The position numbers and the translations under genes were made by a program. This document shows, in pieces, positions 34,148-42,120 of a stretch of DNA of 61,040 nt (positions are counted from its first letter, which is position 1; each line of letters starts with the position of its first letter). The notes below the pieces were generated by a model. That model made no database searches. It saw nothing but the letters and a program-made list of their open reading frames with translations, and was not told where the DNA came from. This DNA is from Sanguibacter keddieii (GTDB lineage Bacteria; Actinomycetota; Actinomycetes; Actinomycetales; Actinomycetaceae): assembly GCF_001064145.1 (NCBI RefSeq), contig NZ_JVOJ01000058.1:9961-71000 (forward strand), given 5' to 3'.

Positions 34148-36208
34148 ATGCGCTTCTCGTGGAGGACCATCGTCGCCGGGCTCACCTTGGCCCTCGGCGC
34201 AGCCGCAGCGGCCCTCGTGCCGCCCGCGCACGCAGCAGGTATCACGATTGCCATCGACCCCGGGCACGGCGGCTCCGACCCCGGCGCGGTCGCAAACGGC
34301 CTGCGTGAAAAGGACTTGACCCTCGCGGTCTCGCTGGCCCTGAAGGAAGAACTGGAAAGCTACGACGGCGTGCGCGTCGTCATGACCCGCACGACGGACA
34401 CCCGTCCCTCGGAAAACGTCAGCACCGACCTGTCCAGCCGCGTTGACATTGCCGCAGCGGCGGATGCGGACGCCCTCGTCTCCATCCACTTCAACTCGGC
34501 CTCGCCCATCGCGAAGGGTGCGGAGGTCTGGTATGCGAACTCTTCCTCGTACAACTACGGCACCCATACCCAGGGACGCACCCTGGCCAACGCTATCCAG
34601 AAGCAGCTGACCAGCCTTGGACTGGCTGATCGCGGCATCAAGACGCGTGACAACCCCTACTACGACTACCCGGACGGTTCGACCGGCGACTACTACGCGA
34701 TCATCCGTCAGGCTCGCGAAGAGAACATGACGGGTGTCATCGTCGAGCATGCCTTCGTCACCTCGGAGACCGACGCCGCCCTCCTGCACAACGAGAGCTT
34801 CGTGCGCTCCCTCGGCATCGCCGACGCGACCGGCATCGCCCAGGCTTATGGGCTGAGTAAGGGTGCCTGGCGCGCATCCGGCGACTCCTGGAGCTTTATC
34901 TCCAACGGCACGGCCAAGACCGGCTGGTTCTCCGTCGGTGGCCGCTGGTACTGGGCGGGCTCCGACGAACGCACCATCCGCGGATGGTCCACCATCAACG
35001 GACGCCGCTACTTCTTCGACGACTCCACCGCCATGGTGACGGGTTGGAAGCAGGAAGACGGCAAGTGGTACTACCTGCGTCCCGACGGTGACATGGCCAC
35101 CGGATGGGTGAAGGTCGCCGGCTCCTGGTACTACCTGAACTCCGACGGTGTCATGGTCACCGGCTGGCTCAAGGATGGCAACAACTGGTACTGGCTGCGC
35201 GCCAACGGTGCGGCCGCGATTGGCTGGGCCAACGTCGATGGTGCCTGGTACATCTTCGAGGACGATGCGCGCATGCTCACCGGCTGGCAGCTGACTGAGG
35301 ATGACAACCGCTGGTACTACATGCGACCCAGCGGACAGATGGTCACCGGCTGGCTCCTCGACGGCGGCACGTGGTACTACCTGGACGGTGATGGTGCCAT
35401 GGTGACCGGTTGGACCAAGGTCGGCGACACCTGGTACCACCTGAACTCCTCCGGTGCGATGACCACCGGCTGGCTCCTGGACGGCGCCTGGTACTGGCTG
35501 GACCCGAACTCGGGCGCCATGGCGACGGGCACGGTCATCGTTGAGGGACGTGCATCCGCCTTCGCTTCCTCCGGCGCGTGGCTCGGCTACGCGGACGGCA
35601 GCGACGCTCAGGCGGCCTCCCGATCGGCCTCGCGCAGCGCCTCCGTCACGAACGCATCCGGTCAGCGCCTCATCATGAGCGCGCCTACCGCCTCGCGTTC
35701 GGAGATCATCGACGACATGGAAGACGCGTGGGATCAGGCCGGCTACAGCTATCCGAGCGCCCTGGCCGCCGGCGGCGCGCCGACGATCCGCGACTTTGCG
35801 TCCATCGTCTACGACGAGGCCACGGCCGAAGGCGTGTCCCCCGAGCTGGTCTTCGTCCAGGCTATGAAGGAGACGGGCTGGCTGCAATTCGGCGGCGACG
35901 TGACCGTCAGCCAGAACAACTTCTCCGGCATCGGCGCGGTTGGCGGCGGCGCGAAGGGCGCTTCCTTCGCGGACGTGCGCACCGGCATCCGCGCCCAGGT
36001 CCAGCACCTGCGCGCCTACGCGGACTCCTCGGTGACCACGGCATCGCTCGCGAACACGGTCGTCGACCCGCGCTTCGCCTACGTGCGCAAGGGCGCGGCC
36101 CCCGTGGTCGAATACCTGGGCATCCAGGAGAATCCCAACCGCACCGGCTGGGCCGCAGCCAAGAACTACGGCTACGACCTGGTGTCCATGATGAAGGCGT
36201 ACTTCTGA
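34148..36208 (+). CDS. Secreted N-acetylmuramoyl-L-alanine amidase with wall-binding repeats and glucosaminidase domain
   Basis: This 686-residue secreted protein has a signal peptide (about residues 1-31, ending PPAHA), an Amidase_3 domain (IAIDPGHGGSDPGA with the zinc His, then SIHFNS and VIVEHAFVTS, residues 35-230), about ten 20-residue choline-binding-type repeats (GWxxxxGxWYYLxxxGxMxT, residues 250-460), and a C-terminal glucosaminidase-like domain (FVQAMKETGW with its catalytic Glu, SQNNFSGIGA). It would cut both the stem peptide-MurNAc bond and the glycan chain. The repeats suggest anchoring to choline-like or other teichoic decorations, which is known for this repeat family but not shown here. 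Confidence 0.9.
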   Translation: MRFSWRTIVAGLTLALGAAAAALVPPAHAAGITIAIDPGHGGSDPGAVANGLREKDLTLAVSLALKEELESYDGVRVVMTRTTDTRPSENVSTDLSSRVDIAAAADADALVSIHFNSASPIAKGAEVWYANSSSYNYGTHTQGRTLANAIQKQLTSLGLADRGIKTRDNPYYDYPDGSTGDYYAIIRQAREENMTGVIVEHAFVTSETDAALLHNESFVRSLGIADATGIAQAYGLSKGAWRASGDSWSFISNGTAKTGWFSVGGRWYWAGSDERTIRGWSTINGRRYFFDDSTAMVTGWKQEDGKWYYLRPDGDMATGWVKVAGSWYYLNSDGVMVTGWLKDGNNWYWLRANGAAAIGWANVDGAWYIFEDDARMLTGWQLTEDDNRWYYMRPSGQMVTGWLLDGGTWYYLDGDGAMVTGWTKVGDTWYHLNSSGAMTTGWLLDGAWYWLDPNSGAMATGTVIVEGRASAFASSGAWLGYADGSDAQAASRSASRSASVTNASGQRLIMSAPTASRSEIIDDMEDAWDQAGYSYPSALAAGGAPTIRDFASIVYDEATAEGVSPELVFVQAMKETGWLQFGGDVTVSQNNFSGIGAVGGGAKGASFADVRTGIRAQVQHLRAYADSSVTTASLANTVVDPRFAYVRKGAAPVVEYLGIQENPNRTGWAAAKNYGYDLVSMMKAYF

Positions 36209-36221
36209 GAGTTCTTCAGTG

Positions 36222-36274
36222 ACGAGGCCGGGGTCGGCTGCGCGATTGTGCGTGGCTGGCCCCGGCCTCGTTTA
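36222..36274 (+). terminator. Hairpin terminator after the wall hydrolase gene
   Basis: ACGAGGCCGGGG (36222-36233) pairs perfectly with CCCCGGCCTCGT (36260-36271), loop 26 nt, followed by TTTAT. It uses the recurring arm sequence. Confidence 0.85.
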
Positions 36275-36414
36275 TCTGCGGCACGCACAGATGTTGCGCT
36301 CCGGCGGGGTATCTGCGGAAACGACTACAATCTCAAAGAGCGGTCCGTCTCCACGGCCTCGGGCCGCCTGCGCCGGACAACTACGTGTCAACGACTTCGA
36401 ATGGAGGTGCCCGG

Positions 36415-37698
36415 GTGAACAGCTCCTACAGCAAGACGTACGCGTCTGATCCTCAGCTCTGGGACGCAGGTCCAAGCTTCCTGCTGAAGTGTCAGTACAC
36501 GGATGGGACGCAGGCGGTGATTCTGTCCGGATGGCATCGCCGGGCCATGGAGTTCGAGAATCCGATCGTTTTGCCCCCGCTGGACGACGGTGAGGGCCAC
36601 CGGTACTGCCCGATCGATGCGCACACCCATCGCGAGGACCCGTGGAGCGGTATCGACAGATACGAGCTCGAAGTGTCGCTCGACGGCGCGCACGACGGTG
36701 AGATCTCCTCCCTCCTTGACAAGCTCATGGCACCGGCCGTCGCTCACGCATTGATGGCATCGATGCCGGAGATGATTCAGCGGGTCTCGGCGAACAAAAC
36801 GAACGTGCCCTTGCAGGTAGATGACGACACGTGGATCACGTACGTCGATCTGCTGACCCAGAACCTGCCGGCCCGTTCCGGCGACACCTCCGAGCCGCTT
36901 CGTGCCCTCCATCGCTGGTGCCGGATCTTCGACATGGGCAACGGTACCGTCACGATCTATCAGCGGGTCTCGCCAGACCAGCTCGACAATCTTCGCTGGC
37001 CGCACAACGGCATCTGGCTGAACCGTGGGCAGGGGTACTTCACCGAACCTTCGGACGTGGGCGACATCGTTGAGGCGTTCTCGATCCCGATCAAATATGA
37101 GCAATACAACCTCGAGAACTGGCGGATCGAGTTCGAATTCTGGGAGAACGAACCTTTCCAGATCATGATCAGCGACGACTCTGAGGAGGCCGCGCAGCGC
37201 CTCAGGCGGGCGCAGCGAGAAATCGGCGTGCTCTCCCAGTTTGTGACCACGGCGTTCCTCGTCTCCAGGAACCTCGAACGCCGTTCCAAGGTCAACGAAC
37301 TCGTGACCGGGAACGAAGCCCTGCGCAGCCTCGCGACGCGCAAGGTCGCCGAACTCAAGGCGACGATCGAAGAGTACCGACGGCTGCTCGAGCGAGCGTC
37401 CGGCCTGCTTGCGAACACCGCTCAGTCCGTCCAGGCCGTCGCAAACCAGGAAAACGCCGAGGCCGCAGAACGAACGAACACGTTCCTCACCTTTGCCTCC
37501 GCAGTCTTTTTTGTACCGACGCTCATCATCTCTTTCTTCTCGATGTCCATCATTGGTCTCAACCAGGGCGAGCATCTTCCCTCGCTGTGGTTCGTGCTTG
37601 CCCTGTGTCTGGCGAGCGTGGTCGTCGCGATCGGCGTTCTCGTTGTGTTGAGGCACCAGCTGAGGAAGAGTCGACAGAAGGCCCCGAGGAGGCGATGA
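36415..37698 (+). CDS. CorA-like membrane protein of unknown function
   Basis: This 427-residue protein has a soluble N-terminal region of about 260 residues with no recognised domain, a coiled coil (about residues 265-350) and two C-terminal transmembrane helices separated by a short loop. The architecture, and PTLIISFFSMSIIGLN at the first helix, resemble CorA-type channels, but the GMN selectivity motif is absent (SMS instead). The GTG at 36415 is chosen because GGAGG precedes it; a GTG at 36385 is in frame. TACAAT (36326-36331) is a possible -10. The next gene overlaps its stop (ATGA), forming a three-gene operon with a cupin-NUDIX protein and an HD protein. Ion transport or a membrane-effector role is speculative. 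Confidence 0.65.
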   Translation: MNSSYSKTYASDPQLWDAGPSFLLKCQYTDGTQAVILSGWHRRAMEFENPIVLPPLDDGEGHRYCPIDAHTHREDPWSGIDRYELEVSLDGAHDGEISSLLDKLMAPAVAHALMASMPEMIQRVSANKTNVPLQVDDDTWITYVDLLTQNLPARSGDTSEPLRALHRWCRIFDMGNGTVTIYQRVSPDQLDNLRWPHNGIWLNRGQGYFTEPSDVGDIVEAFSIPIKYEQYNLENWRIEFEFWENEPFQIMISDDSEEAAQRLRRAQREIGVLSQFVTTAFLVSRNLERRSKVNELVTGNEALRSLATRKVAELKATIEEYRRLLERASGLLANTAQSVQAVANQENAEAAERTNTFLTFASAVFFVPTLIISFFSMSIIGLNQGEHLPSLWFVLALCLASVVVAIGVLVVLRHQLRKSRQKAPRRR

Positions 37699-38588
37699 CG
37701 ATGTTCTCCACCATCACGTCAGGCGAGATCCGGCAGGCGCTGGAGCAGGTGTCGCGCCAGTACCTGGCCGGCAACCTCTCGCGGCCGCAGGTGGTTGCGC
37801 ACTACGACACGAGTGATCTCGAAATCGGGATCACGTCCTATACCGATGACGCGTGCGAGCAGCCGCACTTCCATACGCGGGCCACCGAGTTCCAGTACAT
37901 GCTGTCCGGGTGGACGCAGTACCTGGATACGGACACTGGCGAGGAGCATGAGTTCCGGGCGGGCGACTTTTACGTCATCGAACCCGGGACGACATACGCG
38001 CAGCGCTCGAAGCGAGGGACGCGGATCCTCTTCATCAAGGTTCCCTCCACGAATGACAAGAACGTCGTCACCCCCGGCCCGGATGTCGAGGCGTGGCTGG
38101 CCTCGGCCGTGACGACGACGCGCGTGGATTACTCCCACGCCCCCGATGCGCCGGCGGCCAACTCGATCGCCCCTGCGGCGGCGGTCGCCATCGAGCACGA
38201 GGGTCACATCCTCATGCTCCAGCGCCGAGATAGTGGGAATTGGACGCTCCCGGGCGGTACCCTCGAATTCGGCGAAAGTCTCGCCGAGTGCGCGGTCCGC
38301 GAGCTCAAGGAGGAGACTGGCCTTGACGTGCAGGTGACCGGGATCGTCGGCACCTACACGGACCCGGACGTGCGCATCGCATACTCCGACGGGGAAGTTC
38401 GCCAGGAGTTCACCGTCGTGTTTTACGGGGTGTCTGCGGGCCACGAGGTGTCTCTCGACTCTGAATCCACGGGTTTCCAGTGGGTGCACAAGGACAAGCT
38501 CCTCGATCTGCGCCTCGCTGACTCTCAGCGTCGCAGGCTTGAGGATCTCCTGCGGTATCTGGCCGACGGCACACAAAGGATCGCATGA
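37695..38588 (+). CDS. Cupin-NUDIX fusion protein
   Basis: This 297-residue protein joins an N-terminal cupin-like barrel (about residues 20-125; PHFHTRATEFQYMLSG and FYVIEPGTTYAQ) to a NUDIX hydrolase domain (about residues 150-285). The NUDIX box is complete: GGTLEFGESLAECAVRELKE and the following EETG. NUDIX enzymes cleave nucleoside diphosphates linked to another moiety; the cupin may bind a small ligand or metal. Its start overlaps the CorA-like gene and its stop overlaps the HD gene, so all three are translationally coupled. The substrate cannot be predicted. Confidence 0.85.
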   Translation: MTMFSTITSGEIRQALEQVSRQYLAGNLSRPQVVAHYDTSDLEIGITSYTDDACEQPHFHTRATEFQYMLSGWTQYLDTDTGEEHEFRAGDFYVIEPGTTYAQRSKRGTRILFIKVPSTNDKNVVTPGPDVEAWLASAVTTTRVDYSHAPDAPAANSIAPAAAVAIEHEGHILMLQRRDSGNWTLPGGTLEFGESLAECAVRELKEETGLDVQVTGIVGTYTDPDVRIAYSDGEVRQEFTVVFYGVSAGHEVSLDSESTGFQWVHKDKLLDLRLADSQRRRLEDLLRYLADGTQRIA

Positions 38589-39076
38589 TGACTGACTCGA
38601 TGCCCGCAATCGGCATGGATGAGAACCGACTACGCCACTGCCGCGGGGTTGGGATGAAAGCCTCCGAGCTGGGGCGCACCCTGTTTGGCTGGTCGGATGA
38701 GAAGTGCCGCGACATGTTCGTGATGGGCTACCTGCATGATGTCGGCTATCAATTCGCCCATGAACAGTCCGAGCATGAGGAACTTGGCGGGGCCCTGCTG
38801 CGCTCCCTGGGGTTCACGTACTGGGCGGAGATTTTCCACCACGGCAACCCCGACAGCACCTACCGGTCGGAGGAGCTCCTGGTGCTCAACCTGGCGGACA
38901 TGCTGACGTCGAAGGATGGCAGCGCTACCACTATCCCTGCGCGCCTTGCGGACATCGCGAGCCGCTACGGGGTTGAATCGACGCAGTATGCGGCGGCTCA
39001 GAAGCTCGCGGACGTGCTCGTCGCGCAGGTACGGGAGATCGGCGGTTCGCAGGACATCCTGAGCCAGCTCGTCTAG
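38585..39076 (+). CDS. HD domain phosphohydrolase-like protein
   Basis: This 163-residue protein has the HD pattern: H in RLRHCRGVG near residue 18, the metal-binding HD in MGYLHDVGY (about residues 51-52), further His in EHEELGG and FHHGNP, and an Asp in LNLADML. The HD superfamily hydrolyses phosphoester bonds of nucleotides. It is the last gene of the coupled three-gene operon and is followed by a terminator and a repeat-rich gap. Confidence 0.82.
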   Translation: MMTDSMPAIGMDENRLRHCRGVGMKASELGRTLFGWSDEKCRDMFVMGYLHDVGYQFAHEQSEHEELGGALLRSLGFTYWAEIFHHGNPDSTYRSEELLVLNLADMLTSKDGSATTIPARLADIASRYGVESTQYAAAQKLADVLVAQVREIGGSQDILSQLV

Positions 39077-39130
39077 GCCTCTCAAGGGGCTAGCTTCTCC
39101 AGGTATCTCAGGGGCTTTTCATCTCTTTCG

Positions 39131-39190
39131 ACGAGGCCGGGGTCTCTCGGGCGGGAACGTGCAGTCACGAGTGGCTGGCCCCGGCCTTTC
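39131..39190 (+). terminator. Hairpin terminator after the HD gene
   Basis: GGCCGGGG (39135-39142, inside ACGAGGCCGGGG) pairs with CCCCGGCC (39179-39186), followed by TTTC. It has a long loop of 36 nt that can form inner pairs. Confidence 0.7.
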
Positions 39191-39193
39191 ATC

Positions 39194-39298
39194 TCGCATG
39201 CAATTTCCATCGGGTTTGTTTTACGGTGCCGATAAAACGTTGGAATATCAACGTTACGATTTCAAAGGATGAAATAAACGATGGGGAATTGCATGCGA
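39194..39298. repeat. AT-rich palindromic element, copy 2
   Basis: The outer arms TCGCATGCAATTTCCATCG (39194-39212) and its near-complement at 39279-39298 enclose a 66-bp AT-rich interior. The interior has a 7-bp hairpin AACGTTG-N6-CAACGTT (39236-39255). The arm matches copy 1 (30087-30214) as TCGCAYGYAATTTCCAT. Both copies sit between convergent genes next to a tandem-repeat block. Confidence 0.75.
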
Positions 39299-39375
39299 CA
39301 TTGGTGGGGTTGGAGCGGTGTTGTGGGGTGCGCCGGTGCTCGAAGGTCCGCAGCCACCCCCGACCGCTCGTATGC

Positions 39376-39517
39376 GGATAGGTTGTACGCATCTGGATAG
39401 GTTGCACGCATCTGGATAGGTTGTGCGCATCCGGATAGGTTAATAACCTATCCGGATGTTCGTTACCTATCCGGATGTTCGTATCCTATCCGGATGTTCG
39501 TATCCTATCCGGATACG
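39376..39517. repeat. Mirror-image array of 19-bp repeats
   Basis: Three full units of GGATAGGTTGYRCGCATCY plus a half unit run in one orientation (39376-39441). They meet the central palindrome GGATAGGTT-AAT-AACCTATCC, after which units of the form WWCCTATCCGGATGTTCGT run in the opposite sense (39445-39517). Every period is exactly 19 bp, and the core ATCCGGAT/ATCTGGAT is itself dyadic. The whole block could bind a protein cooperatively or fold into a long cruciform. There are no spacers, so this is not CRISPR. Confidence 0.85.
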
Positions 39518-39575
39518 CCGCCCCCATTCGCAACCGTCGCCTCACGTGCACGCAGGGTGCATGCGGACATAGCAA

Positions 39576-39610
39576 CGGCCCCGGGCGCGTCTGGAAAGCA
39601 CCCGGGGCCG
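39576..39610 (-). terminator. Terminator of the rmlC-rmlD gene
   Basis: A perfect 10-bp stem (39576-39585 with 39601-39610, CGGCCCCGGG) and 15-nt loop lie 14 bp after the minus-strand stop codon. Confidence 0.7.
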
Positions 39611-39624
39611 AGCCACGCATGCAA

Positions 39625-41052
39625 TCAGCCGCGCAGGGAAGCGACGTAGGAGTCGATACGCTGCGAGGAATCCTCGGGGGTAAAGCCCGTGGCCTTGATC
39701 TTCGTCAGGTCCAGGACGGAGGACAGGGGACGCGGAGCCACCTCGCGGCCCGCGAAGTACTCCTGCGTCGTCACCTCGGTGACGTCTTCCGGATTGCGGC
39801 CGCACAGCTCGAACACGCGCTTGGCGACCTGCGCCCAGCTCATGACCGGCCCCTCGCCAGACAGGTTGTAGGTGCCGAACGGTACCTCGCTGGTCAGCAG
39901 GTGAATAATGCCGCGCGCAAGGTCGGAGGTGAAGGTCAGACGACCCACCTGGTCGGACACAACCGAGGGGGAGGTACCCTGATCCGCCAGGGACGCCATG
40001 GTCTTCAGGAAGTTCTTGCCGTCGCCCACGACCCAGGAGGTGCGCACGATGTAGTGCTTCGGCGTCGAGGCGACAGCGGCATCGCCGCCCGCCTTCGACT
40101 GGCCGTACGCGCCCAGGGGCGAGGGGGCCTCGTCCTCAACGTGCACGTCCTGCGTGCCATCGAAGACGTACTCCGTCGAGATGTGGACCATCGTCACGCC
40201 GTGAGCCGTGGCCTCGCGGGCCAGGACCGCCGGGCCCGTCGAGTTCGCCTGCCAGGTCGCGCGGCGGCCCTCGGGCGTCTCAGCGCCATCCACGTTCGTC
40301 CACGCGGCCGCGTTGATCACCACGTCGATGTCGTCCCACGGCAGAGCGGCCACCTGCTCGGCATCGGAAATCGACACCTCGGGCAGGTCCACGCCCGTCA
40401 CCGTGAAGCCGGCTGCGGGCAGTGCGCGCATGAGCTCGCGGCCCAGCTGACCGTTCGCGCCCGTCACGAGCGCGCGGCGACCCGCCGGGACCGGTGCGGG
40501 GAACGGAGTCACGTCCGCCATGCGCGGGTGAGCCTTGTCCTTGTCGGACAGGATGGCGCGCTCGAGCGGGATCGGCCAATCCACGGCGGCCGTCTCGTCG
40601 GCCAGGTTCAAGAAGGTGTAGCGCGCGTCCGGCGACCAGTGGTCGTTGACCAGGTACGTGTAGGCCGTGTTCGGCTCCAGGGTCTGGTAGGAGTTACCCA
40701 CGCCCTTGGGGACGAACACCGCCACGCCCGGGTCGATGATCGTCGTGTAGACGGTGCCGAAGGAAGGCCCCTCTCGCAGGTCCACCCACGCGCCGAACAC
40801 GCGGCCGGTCGCGACCGACACGAACTTGTCCCACGGCTCCGCATGAATGCCTCGCGTCACCCCGACCTCGTCGTTGAACGAGATGTTGTTCTGCACGGGG
40901 CCGAAATCCGGCAGGCCCAGCGCGACCATCTTCTCGCGCTGCCAATTCTCCTTGAACCAGCCTCGGTTATCGCCGTGAACAGTCAGATCAATGCGCAAAA
41001 AGCCGGGGATCGGCGTGGTCGTAATCCCCAGGGGCTTAGCGGTGGGCGCCAT
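39625..41052 (-). CDS. Bifunctional dTDP-4-dehydrorhamnose 3,5-epimerase/reductase (RmlC-RmlD fusion)
   Basis: This 475-residue protein fuses RmlC (residues 1-190; TRGIHAEPWDKFVSVATGRV is the cupin active-site region) to RmlD (residues 195-475; VTGANGQLGRELM NADP-binding loop, STEYVFDGT and the catalytic YGQSK). Together they perform the last two steps to dTDP-L-rhamnose. Such fusions are known in actinobacteria. The start follows AAGGAAG. It is divergent from rmlA, which provides the first step; rmlB is not in the window. Confidence 0.94.
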   Translation of the reverse strand: MAPTAKPLGITTTPIPGFLRIDLTVHGDNRGWFKENWQREKMVALGLPDFGPVQNNISFNDEVGVTRGIHAEPWDKFVSVATGRVFGAWVDLREGPSFGTVYTTIIDPGVAVFVPKGVGNSYQTLEPNTAYTYLVNDHWSPDARYTFLNLADETAAVDWPIPLERAILSDKDKAHPRMADVTPFPAPVPAGRRALVTGANGQLGRELMRALPAAGFTVTGVDLPEVSISDAEQVAALPWDDIDVVINAAAWTNVDGAETPEGRRATWQANSTGPAVLAREATAHGVTMVHISTEYVFDGTQDVHVEDEAPSPLGAYGQSKAGGDAAVASTPKHYIVRTSWVVGDGKNFLKTMASLADQGTSPSVVSDQVGRLTFTSDLARGIIHLLTSEVPFGTYNLSGEGPVMSWAQVAKRVFELCGRNPEDVTEVTTQEYFAGREVAPRPLSSVLDLTKIKATGFTPEDSSQRIDSYVASLRG

Positions 41053-41173
41053 GGTTCTTCCTTACGTGCGTGGTTTTTGTGCGGACGCAACATTCCATGT
41101 AAATACTATCCGATCTGCACCCCCGCGGTGGTGTGCGCCGCCCCATGGGCGCGCGCGGGCGCAAAGTTGTGGA

Positions 41174-41203
41174 AAAATACTGTTCTATAGGGATAATTGT
41201 CAA
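41174..41203 (-). promoter_or_regulatory. Promoter of the rmlC-rmlD gene in the divergent rml region
   Basis: The minus strand reads TTGACA (41198-41203), an 18-bp spacer and TATTTT (41174-41179). The leader would be about 115 nt. The plus strand holds TTGTGG (41167-41172) and GATAAT (41192-41197) 19 bp apart, a weaker candidate for rmlA; the two promoters overlap. Confidence 0.55.
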
Positions 41204-41247
41204 CGACGCGCGACCCACACGAGGACGCGCCGGGAAGCGGAGGCAAC

Positions 41248-42120
41248 ATGAAAGGCATCATCCTGGCGGGCGGCTCGGGCACCCGTCTCAACCCGATTAC
41301 GCTGGGGACATCGAAGCAGCTCGTCCCCGTCTACGACAAGCCGATGATCTACTACCCGCTGTCGACCCTCATGCTGGCGGGCATCTGTGAGGTCCTCGTC
41401 ATCACGACCCCTCACGACGCTCCGTCGTTCCACCGCCTGCTCGGCGATGGCAGCCAGCTCGGCGTCAACATCTCCTACGCCGTCCAGCACGAGCCCAACG
41501 GCCTCGCGCAGGCCTTCGTGCTCGGCGCCGATCACGTGGGCAACGACAGCGCCGCCCTGGTCCTGGGCGACAACATCTTCTACGGCCCCGGCATGGGCGC
41601 GCAGCTGCGCCGCCACGTCGACCCCGACGGTGGTGCCGTCTTCGCCTACCACGTGTCCAACCCGCGTGAGTACGGCGTCGTGGAATTCGACGAGGAGTTC
41701 AACGCGCTGTCGATCGAGGAAAAGCCCGAGCACCCCAAGTCGAACTACGCGGTGCCCGGCCTGTACTTCTACGACAACGACGTGGTCGAGATCGCCCGCA
41801 ACCTCAAGCCGAGTGCGCGCGGCGAGTACGAGATCACCGACGTGAACCGCTCCTACCTCGAGGCCGGCAAGCTCAAGGTCGAGGTCCTCCCGCGCGGCAC
41901 TGCGTGGCTCGACACCGGCACGTTCGACTCCCTCGCGGACGCCACCGCGTTCGTGCGCACGGTTGAGGCCCGCCAGGGCATGAAGATCGGCGCCCCCGAA
42001 GAGGTCGCGTGGCGCATGGGCTTCATCGACGATGAGGGTCTGCGCCAGCGCGCCGAGCCCCTGGTCAAGTCCGGTTACGGCGCGTACCTGCTCGAGCTGC
42101 TTGAGCGAGAGGGGTGCTGA
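41248..42120 (+). CDS. rmlA: Glucose-1-phosphate thymidylyltransferase
   Basis: This 290-residue enzyme makes dTDP-glucose from dTTP and glucose 1-phosphate, the first step to dTDP-rhamnose. It has the nucleotidyltransferase signature [37 protein letters not shown] and [20 protein letters not shown], with the usual length. The ATG at 41248 has GGAGGC upstream; an in-frame ATG at 41197 is not family-like. The GT2 gene starts directly after its stop. Confidence 0.96.
   Translation: MKGIILAGGSGTRLNPITLGTSKQLVPVYDKPMIYYPLSTLMLAGICEVLVITTPHDAPSFHRLLGDGSQLGVNISYAVQHEPNGLAQAFVLGADHVGNDSAALVLGDNIFYGPGMGAQLRRHVDPDGGAVFAYHVSNPREYGVVEFDEEFNALSIEEKPEHPKSNYAVPGLYFYDNDVVEIARNLKPSARGEYEITDVNRSYLEAGKLKVEVLPRGTAWLDTGTFDSLADATAFVRTVEARQGMKIGAPEEVAWRMGFIDDEGLRQRAEPLVKSGYGAYLLELLEREGC

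Larger units (their letters stand above)
39077..39624. other. 548-bp repeat-rich intergenic region between convergent genes
   Basis: This gap holds, in order, a terminator (39131-39190), an AT-rich palindromic element (39194-39298), about 75 bp with no recognised feature, a mirror-image 19-bp repeat array (39376-39517) and a minus-strand terminator (39576-39610). Short open frames here show no coding character. Confidence 0.8.

Noticed and set aside
39376-39517. CRISPR array
   Set aside because: Units are 19 bp, directly abutting, without spacers, and reverse orientation at the centre; no cas gene is present.
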